Source: Alisma plantago-aquatica (taxonomy: Eukaryota > Streptophyta > Magnoliopsida > Alismatales > Alismataceae). From it: 64,000 bases of DNA. Below, one piece after another: positions 10,148 through 23,115 of this stretch. Under the pieces are notes generated by a model. The model saw nothing but the letters and a program-made list of their open reading frames with translations. It did no database searches and had not been told where the DNA came from. The position numbers and the translations under genes are program-made. The stretch's first letter is position 1, and the number at the start of each line of letters is the position of its first letter. The DNA is taken from assembly GCA_963693085.1 (NCBI GenBank), contig OY856411.1, forward strand, positions 1,345,723,050 to 1,345,787,049. Reading direction: 5' to 3'.

Positions 10148-11583
10148 TGTTAGGAAATAGGGGTGACATATAAGGTAACAGAACCAAAATTTTTAATGCA
10201 CGATTCCCAAATCAATAAGATCTCACCAATGATGAAGTATCTAAGAAGGAAGGTAATAAGATATATACCTGGTCCTGGAGAAAATACCACGACAACTCTT
10301 GTTGCAACATGCTTCCTCTCCAAGAAGCTCTTGAACATTCATCAACAGTGGCCTCCTGGTGCAAAACCATGGACGGAGGTTGACAACATCCTCTTAGTGG
10401 TAGGTAACAACCTCCTCACCTCTAGAGTAATCCATACAGACCATCAGGAAATCCACATTGCGCTACCAGAGCCAACAAGGAGTTGTCCCTTCAAATGTCA
10501 ATCTGCTAGGATTGATTCTCACTCCTACATTTGTCTCTCCCTTGTTGTTCCTCCCTTTGACGGGTAGAATTTGCTCAGGCTCTCTGTTGGTTACTAGAAC
10601 CAGAGAGGACAACAATTTTCAGAGATTATTGTTGTGTCTAGGAAGCCCCCAATGCTCTTTTATTTATAAAATGGTCAGGGTCCGGGTTTCCAGTTCATTT
10701 GGGAGTCAAAGAGACGACTTTTTGTGAATTTTATGGAACTTGTGAATGGTGAACTGATCAATTCATTGTCCAACCGATTGGTTCATGGGAGAATCGTTTG
10801 GTTCAAACCTTGAATAGATTGGTTCAACATGTTTCCTATTTTCAAACATATTAACTTTTAATATTTGATTAATGCACAATCATGACATCAACATCAATCC
10901 TTGATCCAATCAAATTAATCATTAAACCAGACAATCCAGATAACGAGCTGGTCATTTCACTTCATATAATATTCATTTCATATCATCAAATAGTCATTTT
11001 GAATGTTAAATGGTCATTTCACACGTCCAACTCAGGAAAATATTCAATTTTTGTTTCCAATGGACCTGACACTTCAACCGATCGATTCAACACTTGAACC
11101 CGTCCATTTAGAGTCCATTCAATAAATTTTGTGCCTCTATTATTTAAATTGAATATCCAAACACTTTAGTAATCAAGTTAAACATCATTCATGAATAAAC
11201 TCTGATTCTAAGTGTATGGTATGTGTGTGACCTTATAGGTCCCAAGTTACATTGGCAGTGAATGTCCATAACTAACTTATGACATCACAAGAAATGAGAG
11301 ATATCTAGAAACACATCATTGCTACCCAAGTAATTCAGAAAGTTGGAGAACAACTTCAACCTACAATCTTGATCAGTGTTGTAGTGATCATATAGTTCCA
11401 TTATCTATGATATCCAGATTGAACTCAAGGCATGGAATCGTCATCCTCTCAACGTTCAATCCATGTTACTTGAACTAGAGCAGCCTGTATGAGATGCATG
11501 TGATCTCACATATCATATATTGAGTCACATGAGTATGGACATACATTTCTCAGTCTTGCTTATCAAGTACCCTAGATATCAAT
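10148..11583 (-). repeat. C1-A 5' LTR, part 1 (R/U5 and promoter-proximal U3)
   Basis: It starts with TGTTAGGAAATAG and parallels 3725-5150 and 49044-50560. The sequence breaks at 11583, where copia D starts with TGTTAATATTGG, and resumes at 27772. The five bases tcaat (11579-11583) and taaat (27767-27771) flank the insertion. Upstream of the TATA-like site on the minus strand there is a cluster of ATTTCA/TGAAAT-type motifs (10950-11030). A 134-residue plus-strand ORF at 10163-10567 is antisense to the element and is not called as a gene. Confidence 0.85.
10661..10668 (-). promoter_or_regulatory. TATA-like site of the C1-A 5' LTR
   Basis: Minus strand TATAAATA. The same motif at the same relative place occurs in C1-B (49632-49639) and, in the opposite orientation, in the third C1 LTR (57647-57654). 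It is a good candidate for the element's RNA polymerase II start, but no transcript evidence is visible. Confidence 0.55.
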
Positions 11584-11743
11584 TGTTAATATTGGTTGTT
11601 TTATATTTTTAATATTTCATTATGTCATTTCTCTTTACTAGTGGACTCTTATGTAAATTTCTCAGTTGAGTTATTATAAAAGGAGAGGTAGCATATTGCT
11701 ACTCACACATGCTGCACTGCATCACCCTAATTATTTTTTCACA
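11584..11743 (+). repeat. Copia D 5' LTR (160 bp)
   Basis: It starts TGTTAATATTGG and ends TTTTTTCACA, directly before the PBS. It carries a TATA-like TTATTATAAAAGG near 11675. It is short for a copia LTR but in range for Tork/Retrofit-like elements. Confidence 0.8.
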
Positions 11744-11756
11744 TGGTATTAGAGCC
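11744..11756 (+). other. Copia D primer binding site
   Basis: TGGTATTAGAGCC starts immediately after the LTR and differs by one base from the tRNA-Met-complementary TGGTATCAGAGCC. It primes minus-strand cDNA synthesis. 11757-12289 is untranslated leader without a recognisable feature. Confidence 0.85.
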
Positions 11757-12289
11757 TCCTGATCAAAGGGAAGCGTAGCCGGTCCTAATCCTTTCCAGGA
11801 TAGGCCACCTCTAGTAACAAGTAGCACCACTAACCAGTCTCCACTAGTAGCAGCCCTCCGTCGAGCAGTAGGCCGCCACTTGGGACCAAGTTGCACATGA
11901 CAATAGGATGCCTCTGGGTGGGGAGCCACTTCTTGACAGCCAACAATAGTCTCCTGGAGGCCCTCCTTCAGGCAGGGGAGGTTGCCCAAGGTCGGATCTT
12001 CAGCCGAAAGCAGCAGGAAGCTTAGGATCTATCCAAAAGATTTCTAGAAGTCTAGTCCAAGCAGTCCGCATCTATGTAGAGATTTCCTAATCACATCTAC
12101 TCCATGTGTGATTAGGAAATACTCGCTTGGAGGCTATTGATGCGTCAGAAAAATATCATCTTGTCTTAATTTGGATGATGTGCATCTCTTTGTCACTCCC
12201 TTTCTCAACATGATGCATATCTTTCTGTCACATCTTTCACCTATGGGACATGTATGTCTCCATCTTCATCTCCTTATTGCAAATGAATA

Positions 12290-13230
12290 ATGGAGGACAA
12301 TAAAGCTTCTAATATCTACAACTAGGTGTCACCTATTCCTTCTATCAAGATGAATGGGAAAAAAATTCTATTATGGATGAATGTTGTCCACACAGTAGTA
12401 GAATCCAGAGATAAGACAAAGCATGTGGATTTTGATCCTCCAGCCGCCACTGATAAGGGATATGCAGATTGGAAGCATAACACGATCCTGGTAAAATATG
12501 GTTGTGGAATAGTATGGAGCCTGGTATTGCTGCTAGATTCATGTTCTACTCCATGACAAAGGAGATCTGGGATGCTATTAAGAAGCACTACTCTCAATAG
12601 AAGAATGACCTGCATCAATTCATGCTATATGATCATCTCTTTATAGAGAGATAAGGAGACAAATCACTGGAGGAGTATTACAGAACAATTTATTCTATTT
12701 TTGAAGAATTGAGTTTTTATCATCTTGTTACTATTCAAGAGCATATCAAAGATAGAAATGACTTGATTACTGCCAAATTCTTATCTAGACTGAGCTCCTC
12801 TTTCAATTTTGGATAGAGTGCTGCACTGGCTACTGATAAACTTCCTAGATCGAAGGAAGCCTACTCCAAGATTATGCAATCTAACTTTGAACCTGTACAG
12901 ACTACAGACCACTATGGCTCATTTGGTGAGTCTCAAGCATCCATTATTGCTCTAATTAGAGGAGGATGTACATGTGTTGGAAAGGGAGGGTCCACCAAGC
13001 CTAAATGCATCTTCTATGGTCGTCCAGGACATACAATTGATAAGTGTTGGAAGAAACATGGAAGACCAGCTATGCCACTCGCTAGGACAACCCACTTTTC
13101 TAGAGGTAATGAGTCATCTAAACCTTCTGCTACTACCACTGCTACTACTTCATCTACTTCTAGATCCCCTGGAATCACTCTCACCAAGGAAGAATATGAT
13201 AGATTTATTCTATCCACTCAGCATTTGAAC
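12290..13230 (+). pseudogene. Copia D gag
   Basis: I choose ATG at 12290 (MEDNKASNIYN), in frame with the next block apart from a TAG at 12323. Conserved copia gag blocks follow: KMNGKKILLWMNVV, HVDFDPPAATDKGYADW, then after a shift near 12505 IAARFMFYSMTKEIWDAIKK, LEEYYRTIYSIFEELSF and LITAKFLSRLSSSFN. Stops occur at about 12598, 12651 and 12817. The nucleic-acid-binding zinc knuckle reads CIFYGRPGHTIDKCWKKHG: the second Cys of C-x2-C-x4-H-x4-C is Tyr. The Ser/Thr-rich linker and SPGITLTKEEYDRFI block match this family. Confidence 0.88.
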
Positions 13231-13284
13231 ATGGGAGCATCTTCCTTAGATCACTTGGCTTCATCTATTGGTAATCCAACTTCT

Positions 13285-16200
13285 TCTCTATTGGATTCCA
13301 ATATTTGTCATTTCTGGGTGGTTGATTCTAGAGCTTATTAGAATATGGCTGGTATGAAGAAACGGCTTCACTCCATTGACTCATATATTCCACATCAGTC
13401 ACTGACTTTAGTTAATGTATCTATGCAAAAAGTATTAGAAAGTGGCTATGTTTTTCTTACCACTAAAATTGTTCTTAGATATGTACATCATGTGCCTGAA
13501 TTTCCATTCAATCTTATCTCTATTGCAAAATTAATTGATATTGTGAAATATACAATGACATTTGGTTCTTCCTATTTTGTATTACAGGATCTCAAGAGTA
13601 TGAGGACAATTGGTGGGGGGCCTAGGAAATGTGATCTTTACCTCTTTCATGGTGCAAGTTTACCTCATCAAGTATCTGGTACTCCGACTCCTACTATCTT
13701 GTTGAGTGGCTCTCCCTTACTGTGACACTATAGATGTGGTCATCCTTATCTAGAGAGTCTACAAAAGTTAGAACCAAATTAATCATAGATGTCCTCTTTA
13801 GAGTGTCAGTCCTGTCAATTTGGAAAGCATCATAGGGTGTCTTAACCGAGTCATGTCAATAAGTAGTCCCTTCGCCCATTTGATTTAGTTTGCAGTGATG
13901 TCTAAGGTCCTGTAAAAGAAAGTAGTTATAATGGTTTTTGATATTTTATTCCTTCTATTGATGATTGTTCTCGTATGATATTGATGTATTTTTTGAAGAG
14001 TCTAGAGTCTATTTTTTCATTATCAAACATTTTCATCAAGAAATAAAGGTTAAATTTGATTGCAATATTAAAATTCTCCAATCTGATAATGCTTTGGAAT
14101 ATGTTCAAAATGCTATGGCTGATTTTGTAGTTTAATTGGAATGGTACATCATACGTCTTGTCCTCATACTCTCCAAAAGAATGCAGTAGCTGAGAGGAAG
14201 AATCATCATCTTCTTGATATTTCCAAGACAATCATTCTCCAATCCAATGTTCCTAAGATATTTTGATCGGATGCTTTACTGACTGCTTGTTTTCTTATTA
14301 ATAGAAATCCATCTTATGTTCTTCAAGGCAGTACTCCTTTTTTGGTTTTGCATCCTAATGATCATCCTTTTCTTGTTCCTCTTAGGGTGTTTGGTTGTAC
14401 CTCCTTTGTTCACAATTTTGATCCTAAAGCTGACAAATTGTCTCCTAGGTCTATTAACACTCTCTTTCTTGGATACTCCAACACCAGTAAGGGTTACAAC
14501 TGTTACTGTCCCAGTCTTCCTCACATGTTTGTGTCTAGGGATGTCAATGTCCATGAGTCCATACCATATTTCTCTAGTGTTCCCAATAAGGGGGAGTGAT
14601 TGTGTGAATGTGTTGAAGTTCCACCATCACCAATTAGTGAGGGAGTGTTTCCACCGCAATATAGTGAGAGAGTGCCACCTACCATTTCTGAGAAAGAGCC
14701 ATCTGGTGATGATCCTTTAATTTAGAAATATTCTTAGTGTATCACAGGCGAAGAAAACCAAAACATGATGAGGTAGCGACTCTAGTCAATGAGTCTCCCC
14801 CATCTTCCTCTTCTCAAGAGAATCTTGAAGATCCATCTGATCTCAATATTCCCATTATTGTTTGCAAAGGTATTCACACTTATACTATTTGACATCCTAT
14901 TGCAAATGTTTGTTGTTTGTCCAATTTATCTAAGCACACTTGTTCTTTTTCTCTACGAATTGATTCTGTGTAAATTTCAAAGAGCCATGTTGATGCTATG
15001 AAAGATGTTGGTTGGCTACATGCTATGAATTCTAAAATGACTACACTTATTCAGAATGAAACATGGGAGCTTGCTGATTTGCCTACAGATAAGAATGTTG
15101 TGAGATTTAGATGTGTATTCATTTTCAAAGATAATCTAGATGGTTCCATAGAGAGATTGAAAGCTAAGTTGGCGGCAAAAGGATATACTTTGACATATGG
15201 TGTTGATATATTTGAGACCTCACCTGTGGCTCGTCTTAATTCTATGAGGATACTTATCTCTCTGGCTAAGACCTTTGACTGACCACTTTTTCAACTCAAT
15301 GTCAAAATTTCCTTCCTACATGGTGGGCTACAGGAATAAGTATACATGGAGCAACCTCCTGGATATGTTGCTCAGGGGGAGTGTCAGAAGGTATATAGGT
15401 CGAAGAAAGCCATTTTTATGGGTTGAAGCAGTCTCCTCGAGCTTGGTTTGACAAGTTTAGTACTATTATGTTACAAATGAACTTCTCACGTTCTATGACT
15501 AGGCATTCCATATTCTATTCTAGTTCCTCTGCTAGATTTATTATTCTTGTTGTATATGTTGATGATATTTTTATCACTGGTAGTGACTCTATAGGAATAT
15601 CCAAGGTGAAGGATGGATTGCATAAGCACTTTCATACGAAAGATCTGAGGAAATTGAGATATTTTCTAGACATTGAAGTACTTCGCTCTCATATAGGTAC
15701 TAATTTGTCTCAAAGAAAATATGTACTGATCTACTTCATTAAATAGGGATGAGTGCATCCAAGCATGTGTCTACTCCTATGGACTATCATGTGAAAGAAA
15801 ATTCTGATGATACTGATTATTCAGATCTAGGGTATTATAGGAAGATAATTGGTAAGCTAATATATTTGATAGTGACTCATCATGACATTTCATTTGCAGT
15901 AGGAGTGGTGAGTCGGCATATGAGCTCACCAAAGCACTCACATAGTAGGAGTGTCACATTCTAAGGGGAAGATCCTGGAAAAGGGATCGCATATGAATAG
16001 ACCTAAATCTCCTCCATCTACTCTGATTCTTACGGGCTAGGGAGATGCAGATTGGGCTGGTAATCTGAATGATAGGAGGTCTACATCTGGGTATTGCACT
16101 TTTTTGGGAAATAATTTTATCCCCTGGAAAAAAAGAAGCAAAATGTGGTGGTCATTCTAGCACTGAAGTTGACTACAGAGCAATGTCTCATGCTTGTTGT

Positions 16201-16360
16201 GAGTTACAATGGGTCCAATATGTGCTTTCTGAATTGCAAATTCATGTGATATCTCTTGTAGAGCTCAGATGTGATAATCAAGCAGCTATCTATATTACCA
16301 AAAATCCAATTTTCAATGAACGAATTAAACATATAGAAGATGATTGTCATTTTATTAGAT
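13285..16360 (+). pseudogene. Copia D pol (protease, integrase, RT, partial RNase H)
   Basis: In order: protease with WVVDSRAY in place of the catalytic DSGA (about 13315), VHHVPEFPFNLISIAKL, and a GAG-pre-integrase region. Integrase follows with SDNALEY and AVAERKN blocks over several frames. An intact stretch at 14342-14599 reads FLVPLRVFGCTSFVHNF and FLGYSNTSKGYNCYCP. RT starts at 14998 (MKDVGWLHAMNSKM, NETWELADLP). The YVDD active site is intact at 15555-15566. STPMDYHVKENSDD and, from about 16150, RNase H-end residues STEVDYRAMSHACCELQWV and LRCDNQAAIYITKNP follow. Similarity ends at CHFIRS (about 16360), where G1 LTR sequence begins. There are more than ten stops or shifts. Confidence 0.92.
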
Positions 16361-18773
16361 CAATAGGCAATCAAGCATTCAACAAGATCCTGAAACAATT
16401 ATACAATTTCCTTTTATTACTCATGTCATTAAGATCTATGAAACCTAGTTCGCTTCCTAGGGTTTCTAGTCCACTTTTAGGGTTTCTTTTGCAATTAGGG
16501 TTTCCCTTCATTTTTTACTATCTTAAACCCTAATTTAACGCAAATGACTACAAACCCTAATTATCTCAACACCTAATCCTCATTTTCGTATTAAAGGCAT
16601 AATTATCCATTAATTAAGCCCCTTAAACCTCTTTTAATCCATGACAAGATCATTATGCTCATTTTTCATCAATTCAAAGTTCATTATAGTCCAAATCACA
16701 TATGAACTTGATTTACCATTAATTCTATCTTTTATTCATCAGAAAACCCTAATTTCTACATTAAGGGTATTTAACCACAATTAGGAACTTTAATGCTCAA
16801 AATATCTTAGTATCATTATATCTTAGATTTATTCCGGAAATCGAATAATTAAAGCCATTAGTAGTCCTAATTACCAACATTAGGGTTTCAAGGCCCATTA
16901 AAGCCCATTTATGCACATAAACTCTAAATTAAATGAATTACATGCAAAGTTCATCCTTTTTGTTCCTAATGTTCCTTTTTATCATTAACAGTTTAATATC
17001 AAATTTAACCATCAATTAAACCCTATTAATCACATTAAGCATATCCAAATAGGGTTTCTTAATCACTATTACACTAAAGTTATCAACATCCATTACTTTT
17101 CAAATTGCAAGCAGAAACATGCTCCAATTATATTTTTAATGGATTCCCCTCATTTTTCTGAGAAAAATTCATGTATAAACTTTTGTCATCCAAGCTACTA
17201 TTAAAGAGTTATGATTTTTGGAAGAAATACCTTACTTGGGCCAATCCAGGCGCGCCAAGTGTCCTGCTCCTTGCAACATTCTCTTTAGGAAATATAACAA
17301 ATTTACAATTTTACCCTTGCATAAGTGGCCAGTCCTTTAATCTGCGGGAGGGTGAAACAGTCCAATGATTGAAGGTTGTCTTCAACCTTGAGCCACACGA
17401 GTTGGCCGCCGGCTGTAGCCCTACTCGGGGCTACCCACTCCTGCTTAGGGCGCGGGGACCTCCACTGAAGGTCTCCCTAGCTTCGCCACCCTTCCCCACA
17501 CCTGGGGCACCGCCCGGCTCATGGTCTAGCTAGCTAAACAGGGCACACAAGGTCTGTGACCTGGAGACATCTTGCAGCCATCTAACAGTTGTGGCGCATG
17601 TCCCAGAGCACAGAAAGCTAGACTAGTTCCTCCAGTGTCATCGTGGGAGTGTTGGGCTTCCATTGCACCTCCTTCTCATCCCCTTGTTGCTCCAGGGTTA
17701 GATCCATACCCTCGACTAGGGTTTACACGTAAGGAAGAAGGAGAAGAGCATGGGATCTTTCTCTCTCTCTCAGACTCGGACTAGGGATTTACCCCTTTTA
17801 TATAGGGTGAGAATCGAAGCCCTAAGGCGTGCCTCCATGAGGACTCAAGTCCCAAACTTGAAAGAAAACATACTTTCCTTGGTTGTGAAGCAACCATCTC
17901 TCTCTCTTCATTACCTCCTATTTCCTTGATATTCCTTATTGCATGGATAATTAGAAATATGAAAATTCTCTCTCTTATTTTCTTTATTCATGCCTTTTAA
18001 TATATTAGCCACGATGATATATTTCCTTAAGTAGAAAATACTTTCTTCTTAACAAAACCACATAATTCATTAATTATGTATTCCCATTATCCCTTTATTC
18101 TACAATTTTGGTATTTTCTCTTTCTTTCCTCTTTATTGGGACTCCTTGGATCCCAAGAAACTTTATTATTTTGAAATCCTTTTTATTGGATACTCATTAT
18201 CCTTCTAGATGCATCTAAATGTAACATTTCTCATTATCATGTTTATTTCTTATTAAAATATCTCTTTTTGAGAATTTCTCTTTATTTCTCTTTTATTTTC
18301 CTCATTGGTATTTCTTTTATCATTAGGAATCCTTGAGATACGAAATTCCACTAAGGATTACTCAATTATACCTCTTTTCACTTGTTTTCCACATTTTACC
18401 ATTGTTTCCAATTTCTTTCTTAATAAAGAAATACTTAATTGATCTTTTCTTTTCTTATTGCTTTCTTTTTGCAACTTTAGGCTCCTTGGGAACCCAAAGA
18501 ACCCATGTGGCACGAAATCCATGTTTGGATTAAGTTCTTTTTCCTTCTAGAGGCTTCTACACCTTTCTTTTCTCAAGAACTCCATTATTCATTTACTAAT
18601 TGAAATTCCTTATTATTGGGCTCAATAGCCAATAAAGCCCACAACACAATCATCAAGGCTATTGTAAACGAAGTTCATGCATTCAATCAAGAGACATCCT
18701 TATTTGTTCATTTATCTTTATTATGAGAAATCATATTTCTCACCAAATGAACTCAAAACTCAGGGTTGTAACA
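16361..18773 (-). repeat. G1 3' LTR, truncated
   Basis: It matches 24019-26440 throughout with only scattered substitutions and small indels. Examples are the paired GAAACCTAGTTCGCTTCCTAGG, the GC-rich block around 17400-17560 and GGGTTGTAACA at the end. It begins in mid-LTR, fused to copia D RNase H at 16360/16361. A TATA-like site (minus strand CTATATAAAAGGGG) lies at 17792-17807. ORFs of 60-100 residues here have counterparts in the partner LTR but carry no domain. Confidence 0.9.
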
Positions 18774-20450
18774 TCCTTCCCCTCTTATAAGAATTTTGCC
18801 CTCAAAATTCCATCAAGCAAGCAAACAAATAGGATAAGCCCTTCATATGTTCATCATGGCTCCCATGTGGCCTCACCCTTTCCATGGTGCTTCCTAAGAA
18901 CCTTCATCATCTCATATTCTTCCATCTGATTCTTACCTTGGTATAACGTACCCTCATAGGTGACTCAGAACATTTCAGCCTCTCAAAAGCTGAATAGGTT
19001 CAAGGCTCAGCACATGGCTTGGGTACCTCACACAGTGCTCTAGATTAGACTCATGAAACACATTTATTCATCACATTATCCTGAGGGGTAAGACTAAACA
19101 CAACCATCTCCACCAATTCATCTCAAAAGGACCCATATATCGGGGACTCAGCTTTCTCAGCTGTAGCTTAGAGGGATCATATTTTCACATCATGTATTCT
19201 CCCGCAGTGAACTGCATGTCAGTCTACTTTGCATCAGTTCATGACTCATGTCACCACTGGGCTCTCTCTCAGCCATTGCACGATCAAAGCGACTTCTTTT
19301 GCACACACTGTGGTTCTTCTCTAACGTTCGCCAGGCCTCCTTCACCAACATCATCTTAATGAAGTGGTGACCGACACAACCTCCTCATAGAACTTATTGC
19401 ATCCCGATAAAAGCTATGGTGGTCAACATCACATCTTAAGAACTATCTCTATATATCACCCTGAATGAGCACACATGCTCTCATCAGACCCTCCAGTCTG
19501 GATCACACTGTCCATTAGTATGGGGTGATAAACTATACTATCATCGAGTCCTTCATGTATCTACTTCCACCTCATGGAAGTGAACCCTTAGGTTATACTC
19601 AAGAACTTTTGAACTCACATTATGGTGTAGTTGAACCATATCTTTCTCTTATAATTAGTTCAACTCGATCTGTCCCTTAACAATACTCTTTTTCCTCATG
19701 TCATCTAGGTAAGGCGATCTACCATAGCCCATATTGCATCTTGATCTTTCTTGTTTGAGGGGAGACTTACCACAATATCCATAGTGGTGAACTCCCATTC
19801 CCTCTTGGGGACTCTCTTTGTCCTTCATGTCAAAGCAATGGGTTACTGGTGTTCGTCCTTCACCTCTATCATGCATGGCCACAAGCTACATGCATCTTCA
19901 TCTTAAGCATCCAAAGTGCTACTATCTCATTAATACCATGGTATATGGTGATCTTAAAATCATGTTCTCCTGTATGCCATGATTCCTCATGCTCGATACT
20001 TCAGAAACCCTAAACCACTCTCATCAAGGTTTCATCACCTTCCTTTCCAGAGAAGTACATTTGAGGTTCTTTCATTATATTACAGACTAGGCTGGCTAAC
20101 CAAGCAATCATTTACTTGATTAACCACTATAGATACATCTGGGTGTTAGCCAAACTTATCTCTTTTTTCTCAACTTAAGGTTAGCCTAATAACCTCAACT
20201 TCTTCTAGCTTCCAGCTAAACCAGGAAGCTATACCTCATCCCGAGCATTCATTACCACTTCTTATCCTTAGGTGTTAGGTAAAGTTGAAGACATACACCT
20301 CCATGTATTCTACTTATCATCTCATCTCAAACCCTAAGTTCCCTGAGCTCATCCTCATGGTGATCAAATACAACCTTGTATATCTTGCAAATGCTACACA
20401 GCTCATGCTAGAAGCATACTTATAAGATGACTAGTTTATTCCTCTTAGTG
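18774..20450 (-). pseudogene. G1 polypurine tract and degenerate pol 3' end with chromodomain
   Basis: Next to the LTR the minus strand reads TTATAAGAGGGGAAGGA, a classic gypsy polypurine tract that primes plus-strand DNA. Just upstream in sense (about 18990-18850) the translation gives MEEYEMMKVLRKHHGKGEATWEP, seen here as MKVLRKHHGKGEATWEP. This matches the chromodomain-type C-terminus of Tekay/Del integrases (compare KVLWHHHGVEESTWELE in G4). The rest, to about 20450, gives no further motif I can defend. It has no counterpart in G2 or G3 at this place. Confidence 0.6.
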
Positions 20451-23101
20451 TTTGTAAACCATCCATGTATCGTTCACTCCACCAGGGTATGTTATCTTAT
20501 TTGTAGCAACGTCTCAACTCACACCATTTTTATCCTTAGTGTATGGCATGCGTGCTGTCCTATCTCTCACTCCCATAACAAGAGGAAATAAGAATTTGGT
20601 TGCAGTCCAAATACAGAGTTCTTCCTGTTCTAAGAGTAGAGATGGTACATCCCACCTTGCCACTACACCTTTAAATCTGAGTTGAAATGTGCCACACATG
20701 TCTTTACCTCACAAACATCATGATATCAAAATTTCCTCCATGGAAAATTGGTCTCAAACCTACTTGGGTCTACACACAATCCTTTGTCATCTCCTCTAGG
20801 TCTATAGGGTGTTGGAACTTTTGGGGGTCATCCCTCTTCCCTCATGCATCTAGAGAGTGCCCTACTCATATGCCCTTTGGGTCCCATGAGTTCATGAAGG
20901 TGATCAATCTCCTGACCCATGGCCCTCAGACAATGATAGTTGTTACCTCCTGACCCTATGGTCATGTGCAACTAGGGAATTAGGAAACTCCTTCTTCCAT
21001 CGGTCTCATCCCTACCTGACCCTAGGATAGACTTAGGATTCCATTATAGTACATGTTCAAGTTAGAACCTTACCCAATCCTTCATCATCTCTCCCTGCAT
21101 TCATGACTGACTTTCATCCCTTCATAGGGGTCATGGCAACCTGCCTACCTTGGTTAGGCCCCATACCGGTTACCTCCCTGGTAACACATCCACATGCACA
21201 TAGAGATGGTTATCTATGGGTCTACAGGTTCATTCTCATACCACATACTTTTCACTTAGCTTCTCAAGATCCTATGGGACTTCTTTAGGTTACCTTAAAC
21301 CAACAAAACTGGTATACACCCTACAAAAGGGTCCCTCACCCAGGATGGGAGGAAGCTACAATTCTTGACAACAAGGTCACAAACATCCTTATGTCTAGGG
21401 TTTACGTCCATATGAACATGCTTGACCCTAGCAAACTATTAAGGCACAAGCGGACCACCCGCTAAACCATGCTAGGTCACACTTATTCTTGTCCTCAACA
21501 TTAGATCAACTTAGTGGTGAGGGGTTCATCAAACAAACCTTTAACTTAAGGGGTTTCCTTTTCCTCTACGCATGAGGAGTACTATGCTCGAAACTATAGA
21601 GACTCAAATCTCCTTATGATCATCAGATTCACTGCTTCCCCTCTTAGGCCTAGGAACCCTAGGTTCACCTGCGGGTGTCCAACTGCATGCACAATCTCTT
21701 AACCATGAATCAAGCATGTCTAAGATATGTCGTGTACTTCCATGATCCTTCCACTCGAGAAACACCTCAGAGTTGAGTCCTCCTCAAGGACAACCAACTA
21801 GGTATAGTTCCTCAAAACTAGTTACTTAAACCTCCTCGGGGTCTAAGGCATTCTTCAACTCAAGAGGTAACCATTTATACCATAGGCACATAGGTACCAT
21901 AAGTATCATCCTCTCTCTAGGGTTTGGTTCCTCTAAAGGCAACTGAGATATCACCAACCTCTAGGGGTCAAGCATAAGGCAACCACTACCATCCACTTAG
22001 GTCGCATCATCCTCAACTCCCCATTGTTCCTCAAATTTTGGGGTTTTAGGCTTCCAACCTTCTTGTTTGAGGTCTACTCTCTCTCTAGAGCTAATCCTAC
22101 AACCAACCTCTCTATAAGAGGTCCTTTCTTCATGAAGGATCAAGCTAATAAGCATGCCCCTACCTGAGTGAAGCCTATGTGTGAACTTTATGTTTACTCA
22201 AGATTATCCATAACCCCTTATGTTTATCCATTATGATTCCTTGTCCAGGGTTTCATCCTACTGTCAGCACTACTGACGTACACTGGGTGCAAGCTATATC
22301 CTACTTGCAACAGCCCATAAGGTTTCTATAGGTTCTTCCCAAACCTCCTCCATGAAGGAGCTATCCTTCTCTCAACCATGCACAACCCTTCCCAGGGTTG
22401 GGTCACCAAAGGTACTTGGTCATCAACTTCTCATGGCTCATATGGCATCCAAGGAGTGTCTATCCAAACACATGGTTTACCATAACATCTAACTCCTTAT
22501 GTCATCTCTCTCTCTAACCTTCACTTAGGGTTAGGGTTAACATCATCCTCAAAGGATGTGCTAGGTCTCTAATTTTAAGACTAACTCTCTCTATTCATCC
22601 TCCTGACAAGGAGATCTATCTTCATGTCTCTCCTGAGGGAAATGACAACTCGTGTCATATGACCTAAGCAAGTATCTATTCCTTTACGCTTACTCTGTTA
22701 AGCTTATGTCCATGACATCTTATTTACATGCTTTTTATTAATTTGGTGGAGGATTCCTTAATCCTTATCAACCTTACCCATACCTCAAGAGGGTGAGGAG
22801 AAGAGTGGAAACCCTAATCCTTAAGGTCCTTAACAAAATTTGAGTTGAGAAGGGATGAACAAGATGAGAGAGTCCTAAAGGTATCTTATTTCGAATCATA
22901 CCCTAAGACTTTGGCCAGACAGTCACACAGATCTGGGAGTCCTCGTATTTCGACTAGCGGTGCGGAGGAAAATATTGCCAGCCCCCGATCGTGATCCTTT
23001 TCTAGACACCTTTGTCTTTCGGATAATCCTCTAATAACTCCCTTGGGTTCTACAGAATTTGTAAAATTTAATAATTATTAAAGATTAAGTCAGGAACCTT
23101 T
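20451..23101 (-). other. G1 non-coding internal region shared with G2 and G3
   Basis: No ORF with a recognisable domain. Blocks match the internal parts of G3 and, inverted, G2. Examples are the stretch around CATGCATCTAGAGAGTGCC (20843) with CATCTAGGGAGTTCC (61642), the CATGGCCCTCAGACAATGATAG region with its G3 partner near 61720, and GGAGTCCTCGTATTTCGACTAG (22940) with the inverse near 34990 of G2. This fits a leader or stuffer segment rather than gag-pol. Confidence 0.6.
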
Positions 23102-23113
23102 GCTCTGATACCA
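23102..23113 (-). other. G1 primer binding site
   Basis: Plus-strand GCTCTGATACCA is the exact complement of TGGTATCAGAGC (tRNA-Met PBS). Two bases separate it from the LTR start TGTAATGACCCC at 23116. Confidence 0.92.
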
Positions 23114-23115
23114 AT

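Noticed and set aside
16430..16560. Telomere-like repeats (AACCCTAA scattered through 16430-16760 and the partner LTR)
   Set aside because: Single dispersed heptamers in AT-rich LTR sequence, not a tandem array.
20514..21288. Possible cellular coding exons in the G1 internal region
   Set aside because: The same blocks recur in G2 and G3 without conserved reading frames.
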